From NCBI GenBank assembly GCA_963844055.1, contig CAWJMN010000001.1:2976001-3040000 (forward strand): 64,000 bases of DNA, written 5' to 3'. Position 1 is the stretch's first letter, and each line of letters opens with the position of its first letter. The position numbers were made by a program, and so were the translations under genes. Source of the stretch: CAWJMN01 sp963844055. GTDB lineage: Bacteria > Planctomycetota > Planctomycetia > Pirellulales > Pirellulaceae. The notes under the pieces were generated by a model that worked only from the letters and a program-made list of their open reading frames with translations, did not search any database and had not been told where the DNA came from. Positions 34,158 through 42,718 of the stretch are shown piece by piece.

Positions 34158-35321
34158 ATGCCACCATCCTTTCGCCAAGTTGCCATTCTGGGATCGACCG
34201 GCAGTATTGGCCAAAATACTTTAGAAGTCATTCGCAACTCTTCTAGCAAGTTGCGTGCCGTTGGCTTGGTGGCCAATCGTAATGTGGATGTGCTTACCAA
34301 GCAGGTCCTTGAGTTCGCTCCTGATTGGGTCGTTTCCACCGATGAAACCGCTGCCGCCGAGCTCAAAAATCGCTTGGCTGGACACCCCACCCGGGTTTAC
34401 TCCTCCAGTGCGGCAGTCGCCGAACTAGTTCAGCAACCCAGCGTTGACATTGTCGTCTCAGCAATCGTCGGAAGTGCTGGCCTTTCAGGCACTTACGCCG
34501 CTATCGAGGCCGGAAAAACCATCGCCCTGGCCAACAAAGAGACGCTCGTGATGGCGGGGCCTTTAGTCATGGCAAAGGCCCGGGAATCGGGCTCTGCAAT
34601 CTTGCCTGTCGACAGCGAACATAGCGCGGTATTTCAGGCGATGATGGCAGGTCGCTCCTCTGATCTGAAGCGAATCATCCTTACCGCTAGTGGCGGCCCG
34701 TTTCGAACGTATAGCCAGGTGGAGATGGAGGCGGTCACCGTACAAGATGCACTGGCCCACCCAACGTGGCAAATGGGGCCGAAAATCACGATCGACTCGG
34801 CCACCATGATGAACAAGGCCCTCGAAATCATCGAGGCACGCTGGCTGTTTGATATCGCTGCCGAGCAGATTGACGTGGTGGTTCATCCCCAGTCGATCGT
34901 CCATTCGCTCGTCGAATTTGTGGATGGCTCGGTGGTGGCCCAGCTAAGCCCGCCTGATATGAAGCTGCCAATACAGTATGCTTTAAGCTACCCTGATCGG
35001 TGGCCCGGGCCGGCTCGTAAGCTTGATCTTACATCGTCGTTCCGCCTTGATTTTGAACCTCCTGATGAGGTTCGTTTTCCGGCACTTCGATTGGGGCGAG
35101 AGGTTGCCAAGCGAGGCGGAACTGCCGGGGCAGTACTTAATGCCGCGAATGAAGCTGCTGTGGCACTTTTTTTAGCGGGTCGCCTGCGATTTCCCCAAAT
35201 TACGGCGGCTTGCGAACGAATTTTAGATAAGCACGATTTTCATGCCGCGCCAACTTTGGCTCAGCTATATGAGCTGGATCAATGGGCGAGGTCGGAGGTT
35301 CACACGTGGATTGGTTCCTGA
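34158..35321 (+). CDS. dxr: 1-deoxy-D-xylulose 5-phosphate reductoisomerase
   Basis: This is the second enzyme of the MEP isoprenoid pathway; it makes 2-C-methyl-D-erythritol 4-phosphate. The 387-residue protein begins with the NADPH-binding ILGSTGSIGQNTLEVI. It then shows ANKETLV, the metal and substrate motifs DSEHSAVFQ and TASGGPF, and the DSATMMNKALEIIEARWLF region with catalytic loop residues. It overlaps rseP by 16 bases if the GTG start of rseP is used. dxr-rseP adjacency is common in many bacteria. Confidence 0.97.
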   Translation: MPPSFRQVAILGSTGSIGQNTLEVIRNSSSKLRAVGLVANRNVDVLTKQVLEFAPDWVVSTDETAAAELKNRLAGHPTRVYSSSAAVAELVQQPSVDIVVSAIVGSAGLSGTYAAIEAGKTIALANKETLVMAGPLVMAKARESGSAILPVDSEHSAVFQAMMAGRSSDLKRIILTASGGPFRTYSQVEMEAVTVQDALAHPTWQMGPKITIDSATMMNKALEIIEARWLFDIAAEQIDVVVHPQSIVHSLVEFVDGSVVAQLSPPDMKLPIQYALSYPDRWPGPARKLDLTSSFRLDFEPPDEVRFPALRLGREVAKRGGTAGAVLNAANEAAVALFLAGRLRFPQITAACERILDKHDFHAAPTLAQLYELDQWARSEVHTWIGS

Positions 35322-37492
35322 TTGCCACTGCAACGCCTAACTCTCCCAGCGCCCTGATGCAGCTGCTCACTACGCTGACCCAATTCGCGAGCGTTGGGCT
35401 TGGCCTGGGCTTTGTCATCTTTGTGCACGAGCTGGGACATTTTCTTGTCGCAAAAGCCTGCGGCGTTAAGTGTGAAAAGTTCTATGTCGGCTTCGACTTC
35501 TTTGAGCTAAACCTAGGCCCCATCAAAATCCCTAGCGCCATTTGGAAAAAGCAAATTGGCGAAACCGAGTACGGCATCGGCATCCTTCCTCTGGGCGGAT
35601 ACGTGAAAATGCTCGGCCAAGATGATGATCCACGCAATGCCGAAGCGGAAGCAGAACGATGCCGCATCGAAGGAACCGAGCCTAGCGCACCAGTAGCACT
35701 TGACCCGCGAAGCTATCCAGCAAAGTCGGTCCCCCAACGGATGGCGATCATTTCCGCCGGCGTGATCATGAACCTGATCACAGGCGTGATGATTGCGGCC
35801 GTAGCCTACACCCTGGGCGTGAGCGAAATTCCTGCCGTCATCGGCAACGTAATTCCGGGCGATCCTGCCTGGAAGGCGGGGCTTGCTCCTGGCGACAAGA
35901 TTATCAAGATCGGAAGCGCCGGCAAGGCTTCGGAAGACCTGCGTTTCCGCAAGGACTTGACGATGCAAATCATCTTCAATGGTCCTGATCGTCCGCTCGA
36001 ACTAACAGTTCGTCATGCCGACAATAAAGAAGAAGTACTAACCGTTACCCCAACCAATCGACTGAAGCCTGCCACCGGCATGCCCGCTTCTCTGGGCGTA
36101 ATCGGTCCCTCTTCGCTGGACCTGGCAATCGTCTCTGACGAGATGGAAGCCCATTTCCGTCCGAAGTCCGACCATGCCCTGTATACCGGCGACAGGGTTA
36201 CAGAGATCAATGGCACCAAGGTCACCAGTGCACACGAAGTCAACGCTTGGCTGGCAGCAAATCCATCAACTCCACTGACCCTCACAATTACTCGTTTGGT
36301 TGACACCAAAGAAAATCGTGCTTTGCCTGCCGACAAGCAGGCTCGCGATGAAATGAAGATTGTGGTCGAGCCACAGCTGCGTCGCGGTGCTGGCCTCACG
36401 ATGCAGGCCGGCCCCATTGCAGCCATTCGCCCCGGCTCGCCTGCCGAAAAAGCGGGTCTGAAGGAAGGAGACAAGCTTGTTACGATTCAAGGTGAAAAGC
36501 CTGGAGATATCCTCTCGCTTGGTCAACGTCTTCTGCCTCAAGTAGGCAAGCCGATCGAACTTGTGGTCGAACGGGCCAAATCGGATGCTTCCAAAAGCAA
36601 AAGCGATGCCTCCGATGCTACGGAGACCGTCACAATTTCTATCACTCCCGAAGCTCCTCGCGCTTCCTTTGAACATGGAAGCACGCTGGGCTGCCTCATC
36701 GGTGTTGAACCGCTGGGCATCGCGATGAACATTACCTCGACGGTGGCCGAAGTTAGCGATGACTCGCCACTAAAGGGAACCGTCCAAGTCGGAGACATCG
36801 TTAGTGCCGCCAAAACCGTGCCTGACAACGCCGATGCTGGCAAGGTGATGGAGAAATCGCTTCCCAAGGAATGGCTCAATGGCTTCAAATTGGATGACAA
36901 CGCGCACAACTGGACGGCTGTCAATTACTTACAAAACGTGCTTCCGTCTGAATTCTCCGTGGAACTAACCGTTCTTCACGATGGAGTGCCGAAGTCGGTC
37001 AAGTTTAAGCCGATTGAACTAGCGAATATCTACGAAGAAGATCGCCATCTCATTTTCCGTGAACAGCAAGCGGTGATCAAAGCCGACAGCCTTGGCACGG
37101 CATTGAGCCTTGGTGCTCGCGAAATCAAGGAACGTATCACTGAAGTGTTCACCGTGATTTCCCGTCTGATCACTGGTCGCTTGGCTGCCACCAACCTGTC
37201 GGGGCCTTTGGGAATTCTGTCCGCCGCTGGCGCATCCGCCTCGCGGGGAACTGCGACTCTTTTAATGTTCTTTACCTTGCTCAGTGCAAACCTAGCGGTG
37301 CTTAACATCTTGCCAATTCCGGCCCTTGACGGCGGTCACTTGGTGTTCTTGGCCGCTGAGTGGCTGCGTGGAAAGCCTGTTGATGAACGGCTGCAGATTC
37401 GGTTGACGGTAGGGGGCGTGCTCTGCCTGCTATCGCTAATGGTCTTTGCCACCTTCAACGACATCACCATGTTCTTCTTCCGGATGCGATAA
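35306..37492 (+). CDS. rseP: Site-2 metalloprotease of the RseP type, with expanded PDZ region
   Basis: This membrane protease cuts transmembrane anti-sigma factors or signal peptides. The 728-residue protein has the zinc motif HELGH at residues 41-45 and the second metal site in PALDGGHLVF near the C-terminus. Between them are several PDZ-like units, of which IAAIRPGSPAEKAGLKEGDKL is the clearest. It is longer than the usual 420-450 residues, and some PDZ-like parts are poorly conserved. The GTG at 35306 is preferred to the ATG at 35282 because GGAGG lies seven bases before it. It is between dxr and the HAD gene, whose ATG overlaps its stop (TAATG). Confidence 0.92.
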   Translation: MDWFLIATATPNSPSALMQLLTTLTQFASVGLGLGFVIFVHELGHFLVAKACGVKCEKFYVGFDFFELNLGPIKIPSAIWKKQIGETEYGIGILPLGGYVKMLGQDDDPRNAEAEAERCRIEGTEPSAPVALDPRSYPAKSVPQRMAIISAGVIMNLITGVMIAAVAYTLGVSEIPAVIGNVIPGDPAWKAGLAPGDKIIKIGSAGKASEDLRFRKDLTMQIIFNGPDRPLELTVRHADNKEEVLTVTPTNRLKPATGMPASLGVIGPSSLDLAIVSDEMEAHFRPKSDHALYTGDRVTEINGTKVTSAHEVNAWLAANPSTPLTLTITRLVDTKENRALPADKQARDEMKIVVEPQLRRGAGLTMQAGPIAAIRPGSPAEKAGLKEGDKLVTIQGEKPGDILSLGQRLLPQVGKPIELVVERAKSDASKSKSDASDATETVTISITPEAPRASFEHGSTLGCLIGVEPLGIAMNITSTVAEVSDDSPLKGTVQVGDIVSAAKTVPDNADAGKVMEKSLPKEWLNGFKLDDNAHNWTAVNYLQNVLPSEFSVELTVLHDGVPKSVKFKPIELANIYEEDRHLIFREQQAVIKADSLGTALSLGAREIKERITEVFTVISRLITGRLAATNLSGPLGILSAAGASASRGTATLLMFFTLLSANLAVLNILPIPALDGGHLVFLAAEWLRGKPVDERLQIRLTVGGVLCLLSLMVFATFNDITMFFFRMR

Positions 37493-38346
37493 TGGGGCGT
37501 GGTCGCTTTACCCACGTGCTCTTCGATGCCGTGGGTACGCTGATCTTCCCTTCGCCTTCGGTCGCGGAAGCATATCAGCAGGTCGCTCAATCTTTGGGCC
37601 TCTCGCTTTCTCAGGCAGAGGTCAGCCGGCGATTCAAAATCGCGTATGCCCAATCGGCATATCCTTCGCACGTTGATGGCTCACTGCCGTCAGATCGAGT
37701 TCGGTGGCAGCAAGTGGTATCGCAAGTCTTTGAGGAACTTACGGCCGAACAAAAACGGCTTGCCTTTGAGAAATTGTGGCATCACTTTGCGCGGCCATCT
37801 GCGTGGCAACTGTTTGACGACGCCGCTGCGGCCTTGAATGAACTGCAACAGCAGGGACAAAGCTTGTCAATTGCCTCAAACTTTGACGAACGACTGCACT
37901 TGATCGTCGCAGGCCATCCGCTGCTAAGCCACGTTACAAACGTGTTCGTCTCCTCGGACTTGGGATTTGCCAAACCTCATCCCAACTTTTTTCAGCTGGT
38001 ATCGCAACAACTCGGCGCCCATCCCAGCGAGTTGTTACTCGTAGGTGACGATAGGGATGCCGACGTGCTTGGCGGACTTTCCGCTGGGTGGACTGTCGCC
38101 TGGATTCAGCGCAAATGCACTCCTTCCATTGCCGCTGAGCACTTTACGGGAGGCCACACAGTCCTCACCCCAGGCTCAAAATGCCTTTGTAATTTCCAGC
38201 CTAATGGAACTGCCTGGCCTTTTTCTCAACTAGCGCAAGCGTCTCTCTTTCCGACCTGCGCAGCGTCAGCAAATACCACGTATTGCGATAGCGACTTTCG
38301 CGATAGCACCACACACCTTGCCCATGACAAGATGGGGCCAATGTAG
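37492..38346 (+). CDS. HAD-family hydrolase (REG-2 / HDHD3-like)
   Basis: This is a 284-residue haloacid dehalogenase superfamily phosphatase. Motif I is FDAVGTLIF with the nucleophile Asp12. The second acidic position is a Val in place of Asp, as in HDHD3/REG-2-like members. Motif III is FAKPHPNFF with the lysine, and motif IV is GDDRDADVLGG. The C-terminus after about residue 225 is a Cys/Ser/Thr-rich tail with no family sign. Translation is probably coupled to rseP through the TAATG overlap. Substrate unknown. Confidence 0.85.
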   Translation: MGRGRFTHVLFDAVGTLIFPSPSVAEAYQQVAQSLGLSLSQAEVSRRFKIAYAQSAYPSHVDGSLPSDRVRWQQVVSQVFEELTAEQKRLAFEKLWHHFARPSAWQLFDDAAAALNELQQQGQSLSIASNFDERLHLIVAGHPLLSHVTNVFVSSDLGFAKPHPNFFQLVSQQLGAHPSELLLVGDDRDADVLGGLSAGWTVAWIQRKCTPSIAAEHFTGGHTVLTPGSKCLCNFQPNGTAWPFSQLAQASLFPTCAASANTTYCDSDFRDSTTHLAHDKMGPM

Positions 38347-38474
38347 CGAATATTACAATTAAGAAAACCCTTACAATCGCAACGATCATTCTGCCGATAA
38401 GCCTTTGGAGGTAACCTTAGGAACAATACTGAGGTCCCTTTGCGTTACCCACAAATGGGCAAGGAGCTTCAACA

Positions 38475-39995
38475 ATGCGTCGGCAATTCCGTCATTCCCT
38501 TTTCCTGTTGGTCGCTGGATACCTGGGCATGGTTTCCACCGCCCATGCACAAACCGGCCCCTATACGATTCCCGCTGAATCAGTCCCTGGCGACGGCGCC
38601 TACGTTGAACAGCAACTGCCGATCCCCAGCCAAATCTCCGATGCAGGTGTCCCTGCGCCTCAGCAATCATTTTCACCCTACGATGCCTCGTTTGACTCGG
38701 TTCCCACCAGTCAAATGACCATCGAGCAGCGTCTGGCCGAACTAGAAAAGCAATCGGCGGCACAAACCGCTGCCCAAAAAGCAGCCAGCAGCAAGCTGCC
38801 TTCAGTGACGATCAATGGTGTGTTTCAAGCGGACGGCGTTGCATTCAATCAAGATGCTCGCAGCCGAACCGACCTTGGCGTGATTGAAAACGGTGCTGAC
38901 TTTCGCCGCGCTCGCTTGAGTGCCAAGGGTGCCATCGCCAACAACATGAACTACTTCATGCAAATGGACTTTGCATTCTTTGGTCGTCCTACATTCACCG
39001 ACGTTTGGCTGGAATGGACCGATCTTCCGATCTTCGGCACCATTCGTGCCGGCCAATGGAAGCAACCGTTCGGCCTCGAGGTTGTAAGCAGCTTTCGATA
39101 CACGACATTCATGGAACGATCATCTCTTTTTCAAGCCTTTACTCCCTTCCGCCACCTAGGCGTTGGTTTTTACAACCATTCTGAAGACTTACGATCCACC
39201 TGGGCAGCCTCTTACTTCCGTACCGGCCAAGATCAATTCGGCAGCTCGCTCAGCACGGTCGGTGGCAACGGCTTTTCGGGACGCATCACTCACCTCCCTT
39301 GGTACGATGAAAACACCGATGGCCGGGCCTACTGGCATGTTGGTGCCGGGTACTTTTTCAACTCGCCACCGCATGATGTTGCTCGCTTTCGCTCCGGCCC
39401 AGAAATCTTTGCGGGTGAATTCGCCTCTTCGGCAGGAAATCCCGTTGGTTCCACAGGCCAATCCCTTTCCAACATTTTCAATGGTACTCCCTACTTTGTT
39501 GACACTCTGAATATCACTCAGGTCAAAGGGATCAACACCTTCGGGCTTGAGTCTTTGATGGTCTATGGTGCTGCATCGCTTCAAGCAGAAGCGATGGCTG
39601 CCGTAGTGGATCGCTCGGGTGGAGCAACGGCCACGCTTCCCGGCTGCTACGTTCAAGCCGGCTACTTCTTGACCGGCGAGCATCGTCCCTACGACCGTGT
39701 CGCTGGTGCAATCGATCGTGTTAAGCCACTGGAAGACTTCTTCTGGGTACGGACCCAAAATGGCTATTCGCACGGCCTAGGTGCATGGGAAGTTGCTGCT
39801 CGCTACTCCTACATCGATCTCAACGACCACACCATCCAAGGCGGTACCATGTCGAACATGACCGCCGGCGTGAACTGGTTCTGCAACCCTTACTCCAAGG
39901 TCGTCTTCAACTACATCCACAGCTGGCTCGACCATCGCAGTGGTTTCGACAGCGAAGCAAATGCCTTCGGCATTCGAGCCCAGGTGGATTTCTAG
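38475..39995 (+). CDS. Outer-membrane porin, phosphate-selective OprO/OprP-like
   Basis: The 506-residue protein has a signal peptide (HSLFLLVAGYLGMVSTAHAQ), then a short coiled-coil (TIEQRLAELEKQSAAQTAAQK, about residues 80-100). A beta-barrel follows with the porin start VTINGVFQADGVAF and a C-terminal end of alternating strands finishing in FGIRAQVDF. The final Phe is typical of outer-membrane barrels. The OprP-like family transports anions such as phosphate; the true substrate here is not known. The ATG at 38475 has AAGGAG eight bases upstream. It stands alone. Confidence 0.88.
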   Translation: MRRQFRHSLFLLVAGYLGMVSTAHAQTGPYTIPAESVPGDGAYVEQQLPIPSQISDAGVPAPQQSFSPYDASFDSVPTSQMTIEQRLAELEKQSAAQTAAQKAASSKLPSVTINGVFQADGVAFNQDARSRTDLGVIENGADFRRARLSAKGAIANNMNYFMQMDFAFFGRPTFTDVWLEWTDLPIFGTIRAGQWKQPFGLEVVSSFRYTTFMERSSLFQAFTPFRHLGVGFYNHSEDLRSTWAASYFRTGQDQFGSSLSTVGGNGFSGRITHLPWYDENTDGRAYWHVGAGYFFNSPPHDVARFRSGPEIFAGEFASSAGNPVGSTGQSLSNIFNGTPYFVDTLNITQVKGINTFGLESLMVYGAASLQAEAMAAVVDRSGGATATLPGCYVQAGYFLTGEHRPYDRVAGAIDRVKPLEDFFWVRTQNGYSHGLGAWEVAARYSYIDLNDHTIQGGTMSNMTAGVNWFCNPYSKVVFNYIHSWLDHRSGFDSEANAFGIRAQVDF

Positions 39996-40030
39996 GCAAT
40001 ACGCCGCCTAGTCCTGGCAAATACCCAAAC

Positions 40031-40062
40031 GACACTCCATCTTCCACTGGAACTAGAGTGTC
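40031..40062 (+). terminator. Weak terminator-like hairpin after the porin gene
   Basis: The stem GACACTC/GAGTGTC carries a small inner stem TTCC-ACT-GGAA. No U-tract follows, so the assignment rests on position. Confidence 0.35.
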
Positions 40063-40265
40063 AAACCAAGGAGCAGGCGAAAAGTTCAGCCGTGCAATTC
40101 GCGATAGGGGATGGGTCGGCAAAATTGACTATTTAAGGGAATCGGCCCGTCCCTAGACAATCACTAGCGGACTTTCCCAGGTCGATAATCCTTTCCGCGT
40201 AAAGGTTTGCTGGCTAGGATGTTGCGTCGCAAGGATTGGTAGTTCTAAGCCGCATTCCATGGGGC

Positions 40266-40271
40266 TATAAT
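40266..40271 (+). promoter_or_regulatory. Possible -10 box of the APC permease gene
   Basis: A perfect TATAAT lies 145 bases before the permease start. A good -35 box at the right distance is not obvious, so it remains only possible. Confidence 0.35.
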
Positions 40272-40415
40272 ACAACCCCTATCCACGGCATCCTGTCGCG
40301 AGTGCAGGTTGCCGCCGGGCAGCTCCCTCCCACGGCTAATGGTGTTTGCCAAACGGCCACTTAATGGGGAAATGGTGACGCCCTCTCCAAGCTCGCCACG
40401 GAATTGGTTTGTTTT

Positions 40416-42638
40416 ATGTCCGAGAAATCGAAGCCGGATGACAATCCGGCGAAGCCTTCCGCCGCTTCAAAGTCGGAGGCTGCTACGCCACCAGCAACGC
40501 TTGGTGAACTTGTTCATGAGATCGACGACGAGAAGGATCTATTGGAGCCAGAGGCTCCCACGATCCATCAAAAAGTAAAGACGCTCCTCGTCGGTGAGGC
40601 GTTTGACCTTAAAGACAAACGAGTCTTCTCTCACATCAGCTTGATTGCATTCTTTGCCTGGGTCGGCCTTGGTGCAGATGGTCTGTCGTCGTCCTGCTAT
40701 GGTCCCCCTGAGGCATTCCATCATCTCAAGGGGCACGAGTACCTCGCTATCTTTTTAGCGCTCGCCTCGATCTTCACGGTGTTTGTCATTTCCGCCTGCT
40801 ATAGCTATGTCATCGCGGCCTTCCCCAGCGGTGGTGGCGGTTACCTCGTAGCCAGCAAGATGCTCGGAAAAGAGATTGGTGCGCTTAGCGGCTGCGCGCT
40901 GATCGTTGACTACGTCCTCACCGTTACGGTATCGATTGCCGCCGCTGGCGACGCCATGTTTCCGCTGTTGAAGATGTATACCGCCAACGTTTCCTGGCTA
41001 CATCCAATCCTGACCCATGAATCCAAAGTGATTGCCGAGACGTTTGCAATCGTCTTCTTGATCATTATCAACCTTCGTGGCGTTAAAGAATCTATTAACG
41101 TCTTGATGCCGATCTTCCTCGTCTTCTTGGCAACCCATGCCCTGATGATCGCGGGGATTGTTGGTGGGCACTTTATGGAAGTAGGAAAGCTCTCCACCCA
41201 TGTTCAAGAACAACTGCAAGCTGACCTTGCAAATTCTAGCATTGGCCTAACCGGGCTAATTTCGATGTTCTTGTTCGCTTACTCCTTAGGAGCTGGTACC
41301 TATACGGGTATTGAGGCCGTTTCCAACAGCATGGCTGTTATGCGTGAACCACGCGTGGCAACCGCCCAGCGCACCATGATCTACATGGCAATCTCGCTTG
41401 CGATTGCCGCTGGCGGACTGATGTTCTCGTACTTACTTCTGGATGTCAAAGTTGGCGACCATACTGTCGAAGGCGAGGTTCAAAAGACATTGAACCACCT
41501 TTTGACCGAAAAGTTCGTTGCCACAACAGCCTACTTCCCCAAGAGCTTGGGGGGGATTTTCATTTTGGTCACGATTGTGAGCGAAGCAACGTTGTTGTTA
41601 GTTGCTGCCCAAGCTGGTTTTATCGGCGGCCCCAAGTGTTTGGCCAATATGGCGCACGATTCCTGGATGCCCCACTGGTTTGGCAGCCTCTCTGAGCGTC
41701 TTGCCTCCCACAATGGCATTCTGCTGATCGGCATTGCTGCGATCGGGGCCTTGTGGTCGACAGGGGGCAACGTATCGGAACTTGTGATCATGTACTCGAT
41801 CAACGTGTTCCTAACGTTCTCGCTATCGATGCTTGGGATGGTGCTATTGACCTACCAAGGCCGCGACAAAGACACCAATTGGAAGGCCAAATTGGCGTTA
41901 TTTTTGTTTGGATCGGTACTCTGCGTATCGATCCTCTCCGTCACGGTCATCTATAAATTTGCCCAAGGGGCCTGGAAGACCGTCCTTGTAACCGGTGCAT
42001 TGACGCTACTTTGCCTTGCCATTCGCGCGTATTATCGCAACGTCACCAAGCGTCTAACGGGCCTGGATGAATCGCTGACCGACATCGCTGTCCAAGGCGA
42101 ACCCAACAGCGCCGAACCTGATCCTGAAGCCCCTACGGCCGTCGTGTTGGTTGGCGGCTACAGCGGCCTTGGCGTTCACACCCTGCTAAATGTGATCCGT
42201 TTCATTCCCCACCACTTCAAGAACATCATGTTCATCTCGGTCGGTGTGGTGGACTCGGGTAACTTCAAGGGTGCCGAAGCCGTTGACGACCTTAAGCACT
42301 ACACGGAAGAGTCGCTGGGCAAGTATGTTGATCTTGCACGCCGACTAGGCTTTCCTGCTCGTGGCTACATGTCCATCGGAACGGATGTTATCGAAGAGCT
42401 AGAACAAGTCTGCCGACTGGTGGCGCGAGACTTCCCCAAGAGCATCGTGTTTGCCGGACAACTCGTGTTCCAGCGAGAAACTTGGTATGGGGCGCTTCTG
42501 CACAACCAAACGGCCTTCTCTTTGCAGCGCCGCTTGCAGTGGGATGGGATTCCGATGGTCATTTTGCCGACTCGCGTTCGTGAAGAGGCCACAGCCGTCG
42601 CGAAGCCAACTGCCAAACCTGTGCCAACCAAAGGCTAA
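40416..42638 (+). CDS. APC-superfamily permease (amino acid or cation type)
   Basis: The 740-residue membrane protein has about 12 transmembrane helices. Its first, with FFAWVGLGADGLSSSCYGP, carries the glycine-rich motif typical of the APC superfamily. A long hydrophilic N-terminus (about 70 residues, rich in Pro/Ala/Glu) precedes it. A soluble C-terminal domain of about 170 residues follows the last helix, with AVVLVGGYSGLGVHTLLNV. This is similar to cytosolic domains of large APC transporters whose substrate is unknown. The ATG at 40416 is preferred over an upstream TTG at 40404. It ends before two hairpins that separate it from the convergent spermidine synthase-like gene. Confidence 0.88.
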   Translation: MSEKSKPDDNPAKPSAASKSEAATPPATLGELVHEIDDEKDLLEPEAPTIHQKVKTLLVGEAFDLKDKRVFSHISLIAFFAWVGLGADGLSSSCYGPPEAFHHLKGHEYLAIFLALASIFTVFVISACYSYVIAAFPSGGGGYLVASKMLGKEIGALSGCALIVDYVLTVTVSIAAAGDAMFPLLKMYTANVSWLHPILTHESKVIAETFAIVFLIIINLRGVKESINVLMPIFLVFLATHALMIAGIVGGHFMEVGKLSTHVQEQLQADLANSSIGLTGLISMFLFAYSLGAGTYTGIEAVSNSMAVMREPRVATAQRTMIYMAISLAIAAGGLMFSYLLLDVKVGDHTVEGEVQKTLNHLLTEKFVATTAYFPKSLGGIFILVTIVSEATLLLVAAQAGFIGGPKCLANMAHDSWMPHWFGSLSERLASHNGILLIGIAAIGALWSTGGNVSELVIMYSINVFLTFSLSMLGMVLLTYQGRDKDTNWKAKLALFLFGSVLCVSILSVTVIYKFAQGAWKTVLVTGALTLLCLAIRAYYRNVTKRLTGLDESLTDIAVQGEPNSAEPDPEAPTAVVLVGGYSGLGVHTLLNVIRFIPHHFKNIMFISVGVVDSGNFKGAEAVDDLKHYTEESLGKYVDLARRLGFPARGYMSIGTDVIEELEQVCRLVARDFPKSIVFAGQLVFQRETWYGALLHNQTAFSLQRRLQWDGIPMVILPTRVREEATAVAKPTAKPVPTKG

Positions 42639-42640
42639 TC

Positions 42641-42669
42641 AGGTGAATTAGCCCTGGGATCATTCACCT
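42641..42669. terminator. Hairpin 1 between convergent genes
   Basis: AGGTGAAT (42641-42648) pairs with ATTCACCT (42662-42669) just after the permease stop. There is no U-tract. Confidence 0.4.
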
Positions 42670-42672
42670 CAA

Positions 42673-42701
42673 GCCGGCAGCGAACTAAATTCGCTGTCGG
42701 C
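42673..42701. terminator. Hairpin 2 between convergent genes
   Basis: A 12-base stem, GCCGGCAGCGAA with TTCGCTGTCGGC (one G-T pair), has a 5-base loop. It sits between the stops of the permease and the spermidine synthase-like gene and may serve both. Confidence 0.5.
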
Positions 42702-42718
42702 CATGAATGGGATACAGA

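Larger units (their letters stand above)
39996..40415. other. Intergenic region porin/APC permease
   Basis: This holds a 7-base inverted repeat, GACACTC (40031-40037) and GAGTGTC (40056-40062), with an inner TTCC/GGAA stem, which is a candidate end of the porin transcript. A perfect TATAAT lies at 40266-40271. I see no gene. Confidence 0.5.
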
